From Akkermansiaceae bacterium (lineage in GTDB: Bacteria > Verrucomicrobiota > Verrucomicrobiia > Verrucomicrobiales > Akkermansiaceae), in assembly GCA_025363295.1 (NCBI GenBank), contig JANYEC010000103.1:1-64000 (forward strand): 64,000 nt of DNA. The letters are read 5' to 3'. Every line of letters begins with the position of its first letter. The first letter of the stretch is position 1. This document shows, piece after piece, positions 63,482-64,000 of this stretch. A program made the translations under genes and the position numbers. The notes beneath the pieces are model-generated. The model made no database searches, had not been told where the DNA came from, and saw only the letters and a list, made by a program, of their open reading frames with translations.

Positions 63482-64000
63482 TTAATGCGTGTGTTCGTGA
63501 ATGAATTGGGGTGGCTGTTGATGGCTTTGCTCGGTCACCTCGATGATCTCGCCATCGTCCATGCGGGCGATCCGGTCGGCGTAGGAAAAAATCCGGTTGT
63601 CGTGGGTGACGATGATCACCGCACGCTCTGCGGAGCGGGCCACCTGACGAAACAGATCGAGCACGATCTCGCCATTTTGCGCATCGAGCGCGGCGGTCGG
63701 TTCATCGCAGATGACTAACGGCGGCTCGTGCACCAGCGCGCGGGCAATCGCCACTCGCTGCTGTTGGCCGCCGGAGAGCTTGTTAGGGCGTTCTTTCCAG
63801 CGCTCACCGAGGCCGACCCGATCCAAGATCTCGCGTGAGCGCTTTAGTGCCTTGCTGCTAGAGACCCCTTGAATGAGCAGGGGAATGCCGACGTTTTCCG
63901 CGACGGTGAGTGTGGGGATGAGATTGAATTGTTGGAAAATGAAACCTATATGCTTCGCCCGGAAGCGGGTGAGCGCTCCGCCCGACATTTTTTCTAGCGG
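63482..64000 (-). CDS. ABC transporter ATPase (LolD/MacB type), 5' end missing
   Basis: The open reading continues through the right edge, so the N-terminus with Walker A is not seen. The visible part has the Q-loop (GFIFQQFNLIPTLTV), the signature LSGGQQQRVAIARAL, Walker B LVICDEPTAALD and the switch His in VTHD. It belongs to the LolD/MacB-like exporter family and should work with the HlyD adaptor 95 bases downstream; the permease must lie outside the window. An internal ATG at 63988 is not the start. Confidence 0.92.
   Translation of the reverse strand, partial: PLEKMSGGALTRFRAKHIGFIFQQFNLIPTLTVAENVGIPLLIQGVSSSKALKRSREILDRVGLGERWKERPNKLSGGQQQRVAIARALVHEPPLVICDEPTAALDAQNGEIVLDLFRQVARSAERAVIIVTHDNRIFSYADRIARMDDGEIIEVTEQSHQQPPQFIHEHTH

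Overview
The window most likely comes from a member of the Verrucomicrobiota, probably order Verrucomicrobiales (Luteolibacter/Haloferula/Rubritalea-like). The evidence is several secreted proteins ending in a Verrucomicrobia-style PEP-CTERM tail (VPEPSSA or VPEATSV, a hydrophobic stretch, then RRRR), a very large surface protein with SdrD-B and DUF11 modules, a secretin of the type annotated in Akkermansia as Amuc_1098-like, and mixed base composition near 55% GC. No rRNA, tRNA, CRISPR array or intact insertion sequence was found.

Layout. 1-1600: two PEP-CTERM genes, one broken by a single-base frameshift. 1739-5387: a small gene and an RluD-type pseudouridine synthase, divergent from a membrane Ser/Thr kinase. 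5429-9276: dapA with a class V aminotransferase, divergent from glycogen synthase. 9308-18455: a long minus-strand series with an HtrA-like protein that has lost its catalytic triad, dapB, a large TPR protein, upp, a sigma-54 response regulator, a membrane protein of unknown function and the hibernation factor hpf. 18642-28835: an AsmA-like protein, an orphan secretin, ribF, the feoA-feoB-Cys-rich iron uptake operon, an RMDN-like TPR protein, carboxynorspermidine decarboxylase and a previously unlisted 59-residue gene with its own terminator. 29037-31227: 6-phosphofructokinase and a DUF3313-like lipoprotein.

31426-40996 is the distal half of the complex I cluster, transcribed nuoG-H-I-J-K-L-M-N; nuoA-F are not here. 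Most spacers between these genes are built from degenerate 7-base tandem repeats (9-base in one case) in place of normal Shine-Dalgarno leaders. Divergent from nuoG, across a promoter region with a CRP-like and an FNR-like palindrome, lies a 3536-residue secreted protein. It is followed by two tandem paralogous secreted proteins and a VKOR-DsbA fusion that would oxidise secreted cysteines. This looks like one surface-structure operon.

55277-60444 is a complete branched-chain amino acid ABC transporter (livJHMGF) interrupted between livG and livF by a GxxExxY gene flanked by inverted 9-base tandem repeats. 60451-64000 is a tripartite efflux locus (ABC ATPase, HlyD adaptor, TolC-like lipoprotein) that runs off the right edge.

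All assignments come from reading the translated sequence and motifs by eye; no database search was run.
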